NCBI GenBank assembly: GCA_003233615.1
Contig: QIMB01000343.1
Location: 1 to 7,847, forward strand
From: Nitrospirota bacterium
Lineage (GTDB): Bacteria; Nitrospirota; Nitrospiria; Nitrospirales; UBA8639
Direction of reading: 5' to 3'
DNA length: 7,847 nt
The notes under the pieces were generated by a model that was not told the origin of the DNA, did not search any database, and saw only the letters and a program-made list of their open reading frames with translations. The position numbers were made by a program, and so were the translations under genes. Positions within the stretch are counted from its first letter, which is position 1. Each line of letters begins with the position of its first letter. Positions 7,045-7,847 of the stretch are shown piece by piece.

Positions 7045-7449
7045 TCACGATGAAGAAGACACACCTGAGGTGGCACTCACATATTTCATCCGTAGAGTAT
7101 ACAACATATCTCCAATGACAGAGGCTTCTTCAGACGACAGGTTCCCCTTTGTTTTTTCCTCAAGCATCGACAAGATATCAATTATTTCTTTGGCCTGAGG
7201 CAAATTGACAGGAGGAGAAGGTTCTTGAGGATCCAATGACTCACCCATTAACATGAGTGACGATGTTCCAAGTGAAAACACAAACGAAGAGAAGCTCAGA
7301 GGGGGCATGGGAGGCGAGGATTCAGAAAATGTCGGTGAGGCCTGAGACTCGGGCGGTACCGATGGTTCAGGCTTCGAAGTCGCCGGTTCTTCAAAGGCAG
7401 AACGCCCACGCTTATCCCGGACGACAAATCCTTGTTCTTCTTCACTCAT
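7045..7449 (-). CDS. DUF1844 domain-containing protein of unknown function
   Basis: A 134-residue soluble protein with no signal peptide. Residues 1-20 are charged (MSEEEQGFVVRDKRGRSAFE). Residues 21-50 form a Pro/Ser/Glu-rich, probably disordered linker. Residues 51-124 are a recognisable DUF1844 domain: FSSFVFSLGTSSLMLMGE (53-70), then NLPQAKEIIDILSMLEEKTK (82-101), GNLSSEE and a closing LYTLRMKYV. The tail is Ser-rich (SSSS). The length is typical of the family, whose function I do not know. The start is supported by GGAGG at 7457-7461, seven bases before the ATG. The gene is read divergently from mazG and in the same direction as the kinase operon, 275 bp upstream of it. It could be transcribed alone or read through into that operon. 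Confidence 0.88.
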   Translation of the reverse strand: MSEEEQGFVVRDKRGRSAFEEPATSKPEPSVPPESQASPTFSESSPPMPPLSFSSFVFSLGTSSLMLMGESLDPQEPSPPVNLPQAKEIIDILSMLEEKTKGNLSSEEASVIGDMLYTLRMKYVSATSGVSSSS

Positions 7450-7475
7450 TGTTCATCCTCCTCGTTGAAAAAAAC

Positions 7476-7503
7476 AGTATCATTAACAGAGGGTGGCTAT
7501 CAA
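7476..7503 (-). promoter_or_regulatory. Candidate promoter of the DUF1844 gene
   Basis: The minus strand carries TTGATA (5/6 to -35), 16 bases, then GATACT (4/6 to -10). Transcription from about 7469 would leave a leader of roughly 20 nt that still includes the GAGGAGG ribosome site. The match is moderate and judged by eye. It lies back-to-back with the mazG promoter candidate. Confidence 0.3.
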
Positions 7504-7513
7504 GAATCGAGAG

Positions 7514-7542
7514 ATTACAAGAGAGGTGAAAACCAGTATAAT
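7514..7542 (+). promoter_or_regulatory. Candidate sigma-70 promoter of mazG
   Basis: ATTACA (4/6 to -35) is followed by 17 bases and a perfect TATAAT at 7537-7542. Initiation near 7549 would give a leader of about 35 nt before the mazG ATG at 7585. This also argues against a start further upstream, although the mazG frame has no stop codon there. Confidence 0.45.
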
Positions 7543-7584
7543 AAGCCGCTCATTCTACCCATATTCATTCACAACAACTCTCTT

Positions 7585-7847
7585 ATGGACACACCATCAC
7601 CAAATTCCTCTTCGTGCACTCCTCACGATACAGGCACCGTCAACAATGTCGTCGACATCATGGCGACCTTGCGAGGACCAGATGGCTGCCCGTGGGACCG
7701 AGAGCAAACATCTCAATCATTGAAGCCCTATCTCCTGGAAGAAGTCTATGAAGTTCTAGAAGCCATAGATAGCCAAGATCCATCAGCGTTAAAAGAAGAA
7801 TTAGGTGATCTCTTACTCCAGATTCTCTTTCACAGTCAAATCGCTTC
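7585..7847 (+). CDS. mazG: Nucleoside triphosphate pyrophosphohydrolase MazG, N-terminal part only
   Basis: MazG hydrolyses nucleoside triphosphates to monophosphates and pyrophosphate in the cytoplasm, and in E. coli is linked to stress and ppGpp control. The 87 visible residues open with a short polar tail (MDTPSPNSSS). The all-alpha MazG fold follows: VDIMATLRGPDGCPWDREQT (23-42), SLKPYLLEEVYEVLEAI (45-61) and EELGDLLLQILFHSQ (71-85). E52, E53, E56, E72 and D75 are the expected Mg-binding acidic residues. The E. coli protein has 263 residues, so roughly two thirds lies beyond the right edge. The ATG has no evident Shine-Dalgarno. The next in-frame ATG (codon 26) lies inside the conserved domain, so 7585 is the best start, and it fits the promoter candidate just upstream. 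The gene is divergent from the DUF1844 gene. Confidence 0.93.
   Translation, partial: MDTPSPNSSSCTPHDTGTVNNVVDIMATLRGPDGCPWDREQTSQSLKPYLLEEVYEVLEAIDSQDPSALKEELGDLLLQILFHSQIA

Noticed and set aside
6370..7198. Plus-strand frames of 60-100 codons opposite the kinase, intergenic region and DUF1844 gene
   Set aside because: They are antisense to well-supported genes or lack ribosome sites, and their composition resembles reverse-complement shadows.
7493..7723. Plus-strand 76-codon frame overlapping the mazG start
   Set aside because: It is out of frame with the clear MazG protein and shows no family signature.
1..7847. Mobile elements, CRISPR arrays, toxin-antitoxin or defence genes, tRNA or rRNA genes
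   Set aside because: None recognised on either strand. All long reading frames belong to housekeeping, signalling or DUF1844 families, and MazG here is next to a DUF1844 gene, with no MazE or MazF visible.

Overview
The window reads as an ordinary chromosomal segment of a free-living Gram-negative bacterium. GC is a little under 50 % by eye. A membrane histidine kinase and sigma-54 activator pair of the NtrY/NtrX type next to a DUF1844 protein and MazG suggests Nitrospirota (perhaps a lower-GC, marine-type Nitrospira) or a related deep lineage. That placement is an inference from gene content, not from a marker gene. I see no insertion sequence, phage gene, tRNA, rRNA or CRISPR array.

Layout. 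Bases 1-6769 hold five minus-strand genes in transcription order: an NtrY-like sensor kinase (4439-6769), an NtrX-like response regulator (2961-4334, GTG start), a RumA/RlmD-family uracil-5 RNA methyltransferase (1577-2986), purM (527-1564) and purN (1-514, 3' end outside the window). After a 104-bp gap between kinase and regulator, the spacing is tight: ntrX and the methyltransferase overlap by 26 bp, and the next two gaps are 12 bp each. The last four genes are therefore probably one transcription unit, with the kinase gene likely at its head. Upstream lies a 275-bp intergenic stretch with a candidate promoter, then a small DUF1844 gene (7045-7449, minus). A divergent promoter region follows, and then the 5' end of mazG (7585-7847, plus, running off the right edge).

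How the genes work together. PurN and PurM catalyse two steps of de novo IMP synthesis: formylation of GAR, and ring closure of FGAM to AIR. The kinase-regulator pair is a complete phosphorelay with intact H, D, Walker and GAFTGA motifs, so it should activate sigma-54 promoters elsewhere. Its input signal cannot be read from sequence. The methyltransferase modifies a uridine in rRNA or tRNA. MazG degrades nucleoside triphosphates. The shared theme is nucleotide and RNA metabolism linked to an envelope sensor, but a functional connection beyond co-transcription is inference.

I found no convincing novel system. The observations worth a second look are regulatory: a paired GTGACG-N-CGTCGAC repeat inside the kinase 5' coding region, a hairpin directly before the ntrX ribosome binding site, a dyad within the kinase promoter candidate, and a tiny His-His-His ORF in the intergenic stretch.
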